Below the pieces are notes generated by a model. That model saw nothing but the letters and a program-made list of their open reading frames with translations. It ran no database searches and was not told the DNA's origin. A DNA stretch of 64,000 bases. It comes from PSRI01 sp041484195 (GTDB lineage: Bacteria; Bacteroidota; Bacteroidia; Chitinophagales; Chitinophagaceae). The stretch lies in contig JBGPHC010000025.1 of assembly GCA_041484195.1 (NCBI GenBank), forward strand, positions 1 through 64,000. The letters are read 5' to 3'. Of the stretch, positions 1-7,134 are shown piece after piece; within the stretch, counting starts at the first letter, position 1; every line of letters begins with the position of its first letter. The position numbers and the translations under genes were made by a program.

Positions 1-115
1 AATTATATGGTGCGGTAGCTCAGTTGGCCGTGGAAAATCAAGGCGAGGCACGAGCATTAGATTTTCAAGGTCCGCCAGTTGGCGGATAGAGCAGATGCGG
101 TAAATAGAGCGGACA
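1..115 (+). repeat. Duplicated 5' fragment of tRNA-Phe with a palindromic insert
   Basis: Bases 1-27 are identical to 116-142, the leader and first third of the tRNA-Phe gene, up to the D-loop. At 28-86 a 59-nt segment interrupts the D-loop, and tRNA-like sequence (TAGAGCA, 87-93) resumes after it. The insert ends in a perfect 16-nt palindrome, TCCGCCAGTTGGCGGA (71-86), and also holds the inverted pair AAAATC (34-39)/GATTTT (60-65). The anticodon arm is missing, so this copy cannot make a tRNA. It looks like a partial duplication hit by a short palindromic repeat. Confidence 0.75.
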
Positions 116-123
116 AATTATAT

Positions 124-196
124 GGTGCGGTAGCTCAGTTGGTAGAGCAAAGGACTGAAAATCCTTGTGTCGGCGGTTCGATCCCGCCCCACACCA
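124..196 (+). tRNA. tRNA-Phe (anticodon GAA)
   Basis: The cloverleaf can be folded by eye. The D-stem is GCTC/GAGC, the anticodon stem AAGGA/TCCTT with loop CTGAAAA (GAA at 157-159), and the T-stem GGCGG/CCGCC with loop TTCGATC. The discriminator is A196. CCA is not fully encoded (the next bases are CAT). The acceptor stem GGTGCGG/CCACACC pairs except for a C128-A191 mismatch (5:68). The 3' end is the integration target of the elements downstream: its last bases recur at 5593-5606 and 12417-12429. The mismatch leaves some doubt about full function. Confidence 0.92.
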
Positions 197-198
197 CA
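185..198 (+). repeat. Left attachment site (att) in the tRNA-Phe 3' end
   Basis: The 14-mer CGCCCCACACCACA covers the tRNA acceptor 3' strand and recurs exactly at 5593-5606. Its first 13 bases recur at 12417-12429. Identity with the right-hand copy reaches back to the T-loop (GATCCCGCCCCACACCAC). This is the usual layout when a tyrosine recombinase uses a tRNA 3' end and rebuilds the gene on integration. The exact crossover point cannot be read from the sequence. Confidence 0.75.
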
Positions 199-253
199 TA
201 GAAACCTATTAGATAGGGTGATAATCAGAGTGTTGAAGATTTTGATTTTGGGG

Positions 254-276
254 CAGTTGTCCCCTCAGTTGTCCCT
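254..276 (+). repeat. Integrase arm-type tandem repeat, element 1 left end
   Basis: Two tandem copies of CAGTTGTCCC (unit of 12 bp) form a 23-bp block about 55 bp inside the left att site. The identical block occurs in the same orientation at 5452-5474, between the integrase start and the right att site. Paired short direct repeats inside both ends match the pattern of tyrosine-integrase arm sites. No binding data are available. Confidence 0.6.
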
Positions 277-281
277 TCTTA

Positions 282-536
282 TCAAAATGGCTCTTTTGGG
301 GGACTTTGACCCGCAGACTCTTTTTTCTTTTTTTTGTCCACCTCTCTAAAGGATAGGAATTCTAATATCAGATACCCCAACCCAAGGGCTGCCCATACAA
401 AATCCATTGGGACAAAATCCTTTTTGTGGTCTAACTTATCTGCAATATTGCCAATCATGCCTATTGCTACCAAAACAGCAAGGACCCGGCAAATTTTCAT
501 GAATATTTTTTTCGATTTCACGGCAATTGATTGCAA
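282..536 (-). CDS. Small membrane protein, unknown function
   Basis: This 84-aa protein has a basic N-terminus, a hydrophobic segment at about residues 17-31 and a second one at about 47-61. The tail is very Lys-rich (KKKKKE near residue 70). Two membrane spans are likely. It sits at the left end of element 1, next to the arm repeats, and is separated from the Rep-like gene by about 510 bp. I recognise no family. Its reading direction agrees with all other genes of the element, which supports it being real. Confidence 0.5.
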   Translation of the reverse strand: MQSIAVKSKKIFMKICRVLAVLVAIGMIGNIADKLDHKKDFVPMDFVWAALGLGYLILEFLSFREVDKKKKKESAGQSPPKEPF

Positions 537-1048
537 GTAAGGTAGGATTTGCTCACAACAAATGCAATAAGAGGAAATACTTATAAGTGGATACTCTATT
601 AAACTAATCAGATACCTGGGGGTTACTTGCGCGTCCCATCACGCCTGTGTTCACGGAATAGGAATTATTGGATATCCTATATGTACTATTCGGAGTATTC
701 CATATACACATATAAATTAATTAATATATTATGTATGTTTGCATTAGCTCTGGCTACATCAAACCGGAGTAGGCAAAAACTTGGATGTAAACAAAAGATT
801 CCACTTTCAAAAATCAACTCACTACTTATGTAAAAATTTCAAGTATGTGGCTATGGGTTCGGCCTAGATATATACAACCGGGGGGCTCATATCGCAGGGG
901 GAATTCGCGAATATTTGACCTTGGGTACCTCTAAGATTGAATTTGGATTTTAGAACTTAATCCTCATTCAATTATTTCATGGTGGAATTGGGAAAAGGGT
1001 CTCATGATACCCTCGTTTCCTGGTATATTACAAGTTCGAAGTGGGGTT
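537..1048. other. AT-rich intergenic region beside the Rep-like gene
   Basis: No convincing gene is seen. The stretch around 655-735 is AT-rich. It holds the inverted pair GGAATA (655-660)/TATTCC (696-701) around the 8-bp palindrome GGATATCC (670-677). Lying immediately downstream of a replication-initiator-like gene, it could hold an origin, but that is inference only. Confidence 0.3.
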
Positions 1049-1975
1049 TTAGGAAGTTATCAGCTCCAGGGATTTTTCGGCCAAGGAATTGCCTACCGAT
1101 TTATAATATTCATTGCCGGTAATAGCCTCTATCTTCTTCAAGGCCCTCATGTCTTTTTTATATGCCTCATGGTGATTCTTCTTAAAGTGTTCCCGGACCT
1201 CTTCATCTCTCATGGTAGCTAGGACCCTTATTTGGTGAGCAGTCAATTCGCTCAGGTTAATACTTTGTGCCTTCATCGTATTATTAAATTTTGTAATAAG
1301 ATCAATGCTAAGATTTAATAATATATCCTCATTCACCAGGTCTTTGGCTGTAAATATCGGGACCGACTCAGCCCTGTTAGTAAGATGCCTCATGGCAGTT
1401 ACCGAAACTTCCCATCTAAATATATTACTTCCAAGTTGTTTGCCCTCATTCATAGAGGTTTCTAGGGTCTTATCATACCCTTTTATCCGGTGTTCTGTAA
1501 AATAGCACGCGGACCCATAGGTCTTGCCTCTGTACAACATAGGGCAAAAATTCTTTGATTTGTAAGAAACCAGCGCCCTGGATAACCTTTCCGGATTTTC
1601 AACCCTGATATTGCAGCCATATTCTAAATGATGTACCCGGCCTTCAAAAATGTTTACACTAAGATCATCACTCAACATTTCTAATGAATCCCTGATCCCT
1701 GAAAGGCAGAAGTCTGAATAGTTGTTTCCGTTCCTGTAAACGTGGAGGGAGTTGCGAACAAAATACTTTCCAGAATTAGGGTACCAGGATACCCTTATAT
1801 TCCTTAGTTCTGAATCGTACCTGGTTAATTCACCTGTGCGACGATCAAAGACTGGTACATACAAAACTCCTTTCTGATCGACGAATCCACCAAATCCGCT
1901 ATCTTCCTTTTTGATAGGGGCAAACTCCAAAACTATTGTAGTGTTATCTACCACGGCGTTTTTTTTCGGCGCCAT
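1049..1975 (-). CDS. Replication initiator-like protein (phage/plasmid Rep, gene II/X type)
   Basis: This 308-aa protein resembles rolling-circle initiators of the filamentous phage gpII/Rep_trans kind. Seen in the sequence: VHHLEYGCNI (about 114-123), a Tyr-containing IKGYDK motif (164-169), then FRWEV (186-190), like the 'IKIYDK ... RxEV' core of that group. The C-terminal third is helical and charged. It is the last gene of a minus-strand run after an HTH protein and a 139-aa unknown. A Rep in an integrative element suggests the excised circle may replicate. Family assignment is by pattern only; the Tyr being the nicking residue is inference. Confidence 0.55.
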   Translation of the reverse strand: MAPKKNAVVDNTTIVLEFAPIKKEDSGFGGFVDQKGVLYVPVFDRRTGELTRYDSELRNIRVSWYPNSGKYFVRNSLHVYRNGNNYSDFCLSGIRDSLEMLSDDLSVNIFEGRVHHLEYGCNIRVENPERLSRALVSYKSKNFCPMLYRGKTYGSACYFTEHRIKGYDKTLETSMNEGKQLGSNIFRWEVSVTAMRHLTNRAESVPIFTAKDLVNEDILLNLSIDLITKFNNTMKAQSINLSELTAHQIRVLATMRDEEVREHFKKNHHEAYKKDMRALKKIEAITGNEYYKSVGNSLAEKSLELITS

Positions 1976-2053
1976 TGGAAAGATTTTATATATCTTTGCC
2001 CCATAGCACTTCAGATTAAAACCTGATGTTAATTGAACTGATGGCCGGGGTAT

Positions 2054-2473
2054 TTACCCTGGCCATTTCTTTGTGTGGTATCCCATGTACCGGCTATTGA
2101 TATCGTCTCTTACTGACTTAATAGCTGGGAAAAAGGATTTGTGGTAAATGACAGTAGCATGGACCTGATCAGGGGAGAATGAGAAAATCAGGTAATTTTT
2201 CTTTCCCTTTAGAAAGTGATCCCCATAATAAAGTCCCTTTGTAATCGGTTTGAGTCCCGTTAAAATAATATCATTCCATCTGCCATCATGGCCCCTTATA
2301 ATCAAATCCGCGTTTATTCGTTCCTTGTGCGCTGTCTTTTCGACCCGGAACTTCATAGGAAGGCGATTAAACCCTAATGGCTGCTCTTTTAGGAAATAGA
2401 TATTCTTGTCCGGGTCGTACTCATAAAGGACCGTGTACGAGTCCGGAACGCCTGGTATTAATTGAACTGGCAT
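2054..2473 (-). CDS. Hypothetical protein of element 1
   Basis: This 139-aa soluble protein has no signal peptide or membrane span. It is rich in aromatic and basic residues (for example YHKSFFPAIK near the C-terminus), giving a mixed alpha/beta appearance. Its start lies 2 bp after the stop of the HTH gene upstream, so the two are almost certainly co-transcribed, with the Rep-like gene next in line. The position between a DNA-binding protein and a replication initiator suggests a role in excision or replication. No family is recognised. Confidence 0.6.
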   Translation of the reverse strand: MPVQLIPGVPDSYTVLYEYDPDKNIYFLKEQPLGFNRLPMKFRVEKTAHKERINADLIIRGHDGRWNDIILTGLKPITKGLYYGDHFLKGKKNYLIFSFSPDQVHATVIYHKSFFPAIKSVRDDINSRYMGYHTKKWPG

Positions 2474-2475
2474 AG

Positions 2476-2763
2476 TTAGGCCCTCCTGTATTTTTTTAAC
2501 GTTTGTACGGACTCCATCACTTCGGAATATTTGTAGAACACTCTGCCGCCAATTCGATGGCTGCTAATATGGCCATCCTTGGTCCATTTCCATAGCGTTA
2601 CCTTAGAAATTTTGGGATGAAAGAGGTTAGCGGTTTCCTGTGGTGATAGGAATTTTTCCTGCAGATCGGCCTTTGATTGAACGGCAAACTCCTGGCGGAA
2701 AAGTTGCCGCATTTCAGATTTTAATGTGTCTAGTGGGATGGGAGATAAAATAACATTTTCCAT
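2476..2763 (-). CDS. Helix-turn-helix (excisionase-like) DNA-binding protein
   Basis: This 95-aa protein has a C-terminal MerR-type HTH of the kind found in excisionases (HTH_17). FLSPQETANLF (about 39-49) starts the helix-turn-helix, VTLWKWTKDG (about 55-64) forms the recognition helix and turn, and GGRVFYKYSEV (about 71-81) is the typical wing and strand ending. Bacteroidota integrative elements commonly carry such a protein as recombination directionality factor. It heads an operon with the 139-aa protein (2-bp gap) and probably the Rep-like gene. Confidence 0.8.
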   Translation of the reverse strand: MENVILSPIPLDTLKSEMRQLFRQEFAVQSKADLQEKFLSPQETANLFHPKISKVTLWKWTKDGHISSHRIGGRVFYKYSEVMESVQTLKKYRRA

Positions 2764-2848
2764 TTCTTATGAGTTTTAATACCAACAAAACTCCTAAGAT
2801 GGATTTCGGGGAAAAAACGGGGAACTGACAATCTTTATTTAAATACCG

Positions 2849-3766
2849 TTAATCTGTTTCGGATTGGATAAACTTTTGGGGGGACAATCCTAGTTCTGCC
2901 AAATAGGCTGTTACCTTCTTCTTGGCATAGGTTGATAACGGGGATTTTGGATTATCGGTCTTGTAGTAAGTTATATATTTTCTGAGCGTTCCTAATCCCG
3001 GTTTGTCTTTTATTCCCATTATTGCACCGAGCAAATAGGCGAGGTTAGTTTGTCTTCCATTTTTGTCAATAGGAATTCGATTTTCTATAAGGTCAATAAT
3101 ACCCAGGTCATAGCACGCGGCAAAACTGCAATTCAATCCCCACGAATCATCTAATAAAGGGTGCATTTCCTCCGGTTCTTCCTTATCCGGGGCAGTCTTT
3201 GCCTTTCTCAGGTAATTCAAGTACCATGCGAGGGAGACGCCAACCAGTATGAATTCATAAACCTCCTCCTTTATGTCATCAGGTTCAAGGTCCCTTATCT
3301 TCTTGCCTGGATAGAGAACAGACGGACCATTTGCTACTATTAGTTCGTTTACATATTTAAGACGCTGCATTTCATTAAGTGCGGCTGCTAGTTGTATAGT
3401 GGGGTTAACAATGGTTGTATTATACGACCAGGAAATAATTTTATTACCCTCAAGGTTGCCGTTTAATATGGGCGTGGAATTGATACCCTCAGCGCTCAGC
3501 AACCCTTCAATCCAATCCGTTTCCAACTGAATTAATTTGTCTCTGTCGCTGGTAGCCTCTAATATCTTTTCAAACTCTGTTTTCTTTTGTTCCAAAAATC
3601 CGGGTGGATTCTTTGTGATAATTTGATCCAGGGTTTTATCATGATCCATCTTCCATGTATGGATGATCACATGGGGGACGATAGTACTTGCCTCCGGGCT
3701 ATTGCCGGGGTCCGGAGGTGTCTTTGCCTGGTGGTTTTTTCCTGTATCTTTTTTTGGATGATCCAT
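2849..3766 (-). CDS. Hypothetical protein of element 1
   Basis: This 305-aa protein has a hydrophilic, Pro/Lys-rich N-terminus (residues 1-30) followed by a largely helical body. No signal peptide is seen; one moderately hydrophobic stretch (FILVGVSLAWYL, about 172-183) is probably a buried helix. The C-terminal part is basic (YAKKKVTAYLAELGL). Proteins of this general kind are frequent next to Bacteroidota tyrosine integrases, but I cannot name a family. The gene lies between a terminator and the HTH operon and is probably its own transcription unit. Confidence 0.6.
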   Translation of the reverse strand: MDHPKKDTGKNHQAKTPPDPGNSPEASTIVPHVIIHTWKMDHDKTLDQIITKNPPGFLEQKKTEFEKILEATSDRDKLIQLETDWIEGLLSAEGINSTPILNGNLEGNKIISWSYNTTIVNPTIQLAAALNEMQRLKYVNELIVANGPSVLYPGKKIRDLEPDDIKEEVYEFILVGVSLAWYLNYLRKAKTAPDKEEPEEMHPLLDDSWGLNCSFAACYDLGIIDLIENRIPIDKNGRQTNLAYLLGAIMGIKDKPGLGTLRKYITYYKTDNPKSPLSTYAKKKVTAYLAELGLSPQKFIQSETD

Positions 3767-3797
3767 GATTTTAAATTGAACTTCTGTAAAAATAAAA

Positions 3798-3838
3798 AAA
3801 CCGCCCCGAAGGGCAGTTAATATTAATCGGGGCGGTTT
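3798..3838 (-). terminator. Intrinsic terminator after the 87-aa gene
   Basis: A perfect 12-bp stem, AAACCGCCCCGA (3798-3809) with TCGGGGCGGTTT (3827-3838), is followed on the minus strand by a U-rich tract (AATAAAAAAA on the plus strand at 3791-3800). It overlaps the last codons of the 3823-4086 gene and would end the integrase/87-aa transcript. Confidence 0.8.
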
Positions 3839-4086
3839 AGTAATCTATCCGGCTCCAAATTTCTGATGAGGTTATAGATTAGTCCTAGCTCTCTGCCCCA
3901 AAACAGGTGAGACATAATGGACAAATCCTCACCATCTTCTGTTTTTACCGTTAATAAGATTCTCTGTAAATCTATTATCATCATTCCTACCTCGTGTTTC
4001 GTATCGGCGCCGTGGTTGCTGAAAAACTCGTCTATTGCCTCTTGGTTTCGGCTGGCTACTTCTGAATTAAAAACTTGAGTGTACAT
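3823..4086 (-). CDS. Hypothetical protein downstream of the integrase
   Basis: This 87-aa acidic, mostly helical soluble protein lies 31 bp downstream of the integrase and is probably co-transcribed with it. No signal peptide, membrane span or known motif was found. Its last five codons overlap one arm of the terminator hairpin. It could be a small accessory or regulatory factor of recombination, but only the gene order suggests that. Confidence 0.5.
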   Translation of the reverse strand: MYTQVFNSEVASRNQEAIDEFFSNHGADTKHEVGMMIIDLQRILLTVKTEDGEDLSIMSHLFWGRELGLIYNLIRNLEPDRLLNRPD

Positions 4087-4117
4087 GGTTCTATGTTTTT
4101 GGTTTTAAAATATAGTG

Positions 4118-5407
4118 TTAGCCGGCTACTTTCAATGTGCCTAAAATGACATCCCAATTCCTTTTCTTCATGTGCTCACTCAACCTTTGGGCGGTGGTCA
4201 GTTTGGAAACTTTGATGTACCTGAGAAAGGCCCTTTCTGTCCGGTGGCCGGTTATCTTCATAAGATCCAAGGTGGGGAATCCCTGCAAATAATAGTTTGT
4301 GGCAAAGGACCGCCTGGCTGTATGCGAAGTAACACAATCATACAATTTCTTTTCCATGTCAGTAGATAGCCTCCCTGTTTCGTCTAACCCTGCCAGCTCG
4401 CAGACTTCCTTTATGTACTCATTGAATTTTTGGTTACTGATGGCATTGGGCAACCTGTTCCTGTTACCGGAATATTTCTTGAATATTTCAAGAACAATAG
4501 GGTTGCATGGTATAATAACAGTCTCCTTTGTTTTCTGAGTAGTTAATTTAATAAATTCGTCCTGCTCGATCCTGACTATATTTTCGGGTTTTATGGTGGA
4601 GTAGTCAGAAAATCTTAGTCCCACACAACATCCGAACACAAATAAATCCCTTACCTGTTCCAGCCTTTTATTGCCTGTTAAATCAAATCTATACAGGCCT
4701 GTGATTTCTTTTTCAGTCAGGTACACGGAATCAGTTTCAACCCTGTTTACTGAAAACTTCTTTCTTTTGAATTGTAGGTTATCGGTATAGCCAAGGTCGG
4801 CGGCCTCATTCATGAATAACTTAATAATTTGTATATCCTTGGCAATGGCATTTTGTTTTAATCCTTCGTCTTCCAAATAAGAAATGTACTTGTAATAAAA
4901 ATCCAGGGTGATACCCTCAAAACAAATCTTCGTCCCGGTTTTCTTTTCGAACTTCTGCAGGTGTCCATTTACTGTCTGATAGGTTTTGATTGTATTGGGA
5001 CTTTTACCCCGGCCTTTAAACTTGATTTCATTGGCAATAAACCGATCAATTAATTTGTATAGGGTTGGGCCGTCTGTCTCTGCATCCTCACTATTCTGGT
5101 ATATAAACCCGTCCATGGCATCCTTCAGGGTCTGTGGGTGAGGATTACCGTTCTTTAATTCCTGGTTGTACTTGCTCAATAAGACTTTTTGCAGGTTCTC
5201 TAACAGATCATTCAGGTTGTGTTTACCGTCTATCGTGGTCTGATTCTTTAGTTTCACCCTTTGTTTCTTTCCATTCCAGTCTTTTGGAAAAATGGTCTGC
5301 CCGAAGGAATATACAAGGCGTTGCCTGTTGCACTTGAATTGAAGATATATGAGAGACTTGCCAGTACTTCTTTCGGGTTTCTTCAGGTAAAAGTTGACGT
5401 TAGGCAT
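4118..5407 (-). CDS. Tyrosine recombinase/integrase
   Basis: This 429-aa site-specific integrase has an N-terminal arm-binding region (about 1-100), a SAM-like core-binding domain (about 110-210) and a catalytic domain. The expected catalytic set is visible: R265 (VGLRFSDY), K292, H362 and R365 (SHTARRS), H388 (GHRTERAF) and nucleophile Y397 (LRYIKVS). Length is normal for Bacteroidota integrases. It reads away from the right att site (5593-5606), with arm-type repeats (5452-5474) in its upstream region, so it is the integrase of element 1. It likely acts on the tRNA-Phe 3' end. Confidence 0.95.
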   Translation of the reverse strand: MPNVNFYLKKPERSTGKSLIYLQFKCNRQRLVYSFGQTIFPKDWNGKKQRVKLKNQTTIDGKHNLNDLLENLQKVLLSKYNQELKNGNPHPQTLKDAMDGFIYQNSEDAETDGPTLYKLIDRFIANEIKFKGRGKSPNTIKTYQTVNGHLQKFEKKTGTKICFEGITLDFYYKYISYLEDEGLKQNAIAKDIQIIKLFMNEAADLGYTDNLQFKRKKFSVNRVETDSVYLTEKEITGLYRFDLTGNKRLEQVRDLFVFGCCVGLRFSDYSTIKPENIVRIEQDEFIKLTTQKTKETVIIPCNPIVLEIFKKYSGNRNRLPNAISNQKFNEYIKEVCELAGLDETGRLSTDMEKKLYDCVTSHTARRSFATNYYLQGFPTLDLMKITGHRTERAFLRYIKVSKLTTAQRLSEHMKKRNWDVILGTLKVAG

Positions 5408-5451
5408 GACAGTATGAGTTGAACTTTCATAAACATAATGAAAAAATCATT

Positions 5452-5474
5452 CAGTTGTCCCCTCAGTTGTCCCT
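5452..5474 (+). repeat. Integrase arm-type tandem repeat, element 1 right end
   Basis: This exact copy of the 23-bp block at 254-276 (two CAGTTGTCCC units) lies 44 bp upstream of the integrase start and about 120 bp from the right att site. It may also overlap the integrase promoter and allow autoregulation, which is inference. Confidence 0.6.
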
Positions 5475-5592
5475 ATTTTTTAATTCATTCTAATTTTACC
5501 ATTCCTTTATGATTCAATATTGACGGGCATTGTGGCTATTTTACAGGCATTTTGGAGATATGAAGTTAACCGGAATTAGATAGGTGTTAGTG

Positions 5593-5606
5593 CGCCCCAC
5601 ACCACA
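5593..5606 (+). repeat. Internal att copy shared by elements 1 and 2
   Basis: CGCCCCACACCACA repeats the tRNA-Phe 3' end exactly. It forms the right boundary of element 1 and the left boundary of element 2. A terminator follows at once (5616-5650), as expected if this were a displaced tRNA gene end. Confidence 0.7.
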
Positions 5607-5615
5607 AACAGAATG

Positions 5616-5650
5616 AAGCGGTTATGACCTAAAAATCATAACCGCTTTTT
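5616..5650 (+). terminator. Intrinsic terminator after the internal att copy
   Basis: A 12-bp perfect stem, AAGCGGTTATGA (5616-5627) with TCATAACCGCTT (5636-5647), is followed by further T residues. It lies 10 bp past the internal att copy, so it may be a former tRNA-Phe terminator displaced by integration of element 1. Confidence 0.75.
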
Positions 5651-5655
5651 CGTGT

Positions 5656-5678
5656 GGTACAACATAGGTACAACATTT
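5656..5678 (+). repeat. Arm-type tandem repeat, element 2 left end
   Basis: Two copies of GGTACAACAT (5656-5665, 5667-5676) are separated by one base. The same pair, with a 2-bp gap, is found at 12235-12256 near the other end of element 2 in the same orientation. These are interpreted as integrase arm sites of the vanished integrase of this element. Confidence 0.55.
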
Positions 5679-5752
5679 ATATAATTTATTTCCTCGTATT
5701 ATTGACGACGCATATATAGAACAGTGTAACCTTTACATGGGAATAGTAAAAA

Positions 5753-7060
5753 ATGGAAATTTTTAACAATAGAGAAATAGCTCTTGGAATTTGGATTGCC
5801 ATTTTCATCATTTTCGTTTTCCTGAAACCTTCAACAAGAAAGCCCGCCATTGGACTTGTGAAGTCGGCTTTTGCGTGGAAATTGTCCTTTACTTATGCGT
5901 CCGCCCTTATATATGTCACAGCTATTGTTTATTTATTGTTTCGCTTGGGCTTGTGGGATAGGGCGCAATTAAAAGATACTATTCTATGGATGCTAACTGT
6001 CGGCTCTGTTAATTTGTTTGATATTACCAGGGAGGATAAAAACAATTATTTTAAGGATACTTTAAAAAAGATTTTTAAGTTAACAATCATTTTGGAGTTC
6101 CTTGTCGGGTTTTACACGTTCAATTTATCTTTAGAGCTCCTGATTATACCTCTCGTGATTTTGATTTCCGGCTTATTAGCCGTAGGTAAAAAAGAAGAAA
6201 AATTTAAGCCGGCCGTAAAATTTTTGAATAATGTTTTGTCATTGCTTGGCCTCTTTCTCATTGGCTATACTATTTACAAAATCATTCATGACTTTTCCAG
6301 CTTTGCAAACAAAGAGACAGCGAGTGAATTTTTAATACCGCCGCCGCTATCCTTTTTATTTCTGCCTTTTGTATATGTCCTATCCCTGTTGGTTAATTTG
6401 GAATCTATTTTTATTGGAGTAAAGAGTGAGTTAAAAAGTAAACGTTTAGTCCGATATGCCCGATGGCAAGTGTTGCTCCGGTTTAATTTTAATAAAATAG
6501 ACACAAACCGCTGGCGTCAATTAGTTTTTGCACGCCATCCAAGAACCAAAAATGATGTACTTGAATCTATAAAACTTATCAAACGATTAAAAGAGATTGA
6601 GAAAAACCCTCCTGAAGTGCCTTTTAATGTTGGGTGGTCTCCCTATATGGCGAAATCTTTTTTAATGACACAAGGGGTAACGACAAAGTTTTATCAGCCT
6701 ATCTATGGCGATGAATGGCAAGCATCTTCCCCCTCGATAGACCTGAAAGATTCCATTTTATCAAGTAATGTTCACTATTATGTTGAAGGCAACGATAATG
6801 TCGCGAAGAAACTGATATTGGAATTGAACGTGTATTCACATGAGGGTGCAAAAATGGCCCATGCGAAGTTTTTAACATTTGCACAATCTCTTTATCTGGC
6901 AGCTTTGGAAAAAGCCATGCCGCATAGTATTGAAGATGCAATTTTAAAAGGGAACGACAAGGAAATAGAAATAGGGGATAAAAGGATTTCACTTATTAAA
7001 AACAAGTGGGCAGGGCATAAGCTAAATGGATATGAAATGGAGTTTGTGATTCAGATTTAA
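5753..7060 (+). CDS. Large polytopic membrane protein with cytosolic C-terminal domain, unknown
   Basis: This 435-aa protein has a hydrophobic N-terminal half with about six likely membrane spans (around residues 8-25, 45-65, 75-90, 105-120, 125-145, 160-185, 200-220; one may not span). A basic linker follows (KSELKSKRLVRYARW), then about 210 soluble residues with mixed alpha/beta character. There is no signal peptide and no recognised motif. It is the first gene inside element 2, alone on the plus strand next to the att site, a position often occupied by cargo or defence genes. Base composition is AT-rich. Function unknown; a defence or toxin-type membrane effector is only a guess. Confidence 0.75.
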   Translation: MEIFNNREIALGIWIAIFIIFVFLKPSTRKPAIGLVKSAFAWKLSFTYASALIYVTAIVYLLFRLGLWDRAQLKDTILWMLTVGSVNLFDITREDKNNYFKDTLKKIFKLTIILEFLVGFYTFNLSLELLIIPLVILISGLLAVGKKEEKFKPAVKFLNNVLSLLGLFLIGYTIYKIIHDFSSFANKETASEFLIPPPLSFLFLPFVYVLSLLVNLESIFIGVKSELKSKRLVRYARWQVLLRFNFNKIDTNRWRQLVFARHPRTKNDVLESIKLIKRLKEIEKNPPEVPFNVGWSPYMAKSFLMTQGVTTKFYQPIYGDEWQASSPSIDLKDSILSSNVHYYVEGNDNVAKKLILELNVYSHEGAKMAHAKFLTFAQSLYLAALEKAMPHSIEDAILKGNDKEIEIGDKRISLIKNKWAGHKLNGYEMEFVIQI

Positions 7061-7134
7061 GTCAAGCTATGTTCAGCGTTTTTCTTCTAAGGACTGTTTC
7101 ATTGGGATTTTAATATGCATTTTTTCCAGCCGCT

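Larger units (their letters stand above)
185..5606. mobile_element. Integrative element 1 at tRNA-Phe
   Basis: This 5.4-kb element is bounded by the 14-bp att repeat (185-198 and 5593-5606). An apparently complete tyrosine integrase sits at its right end, reading inward. A 23-bp tandem repeat lies just inside each end (254-276, 5452-5474) and is likely the integrase arm-binding sites. Every gene is on the minus strand: integrase, an 87-aa protein, a 305-aa protein, an HTH protein, a 139-aa protein, a Rep-like protein and a small membrane protein. No relaxase or conjugation gene is visible, so if mobile it would depend on another element or on phage or plasmid functions. Confidence 0.75.
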
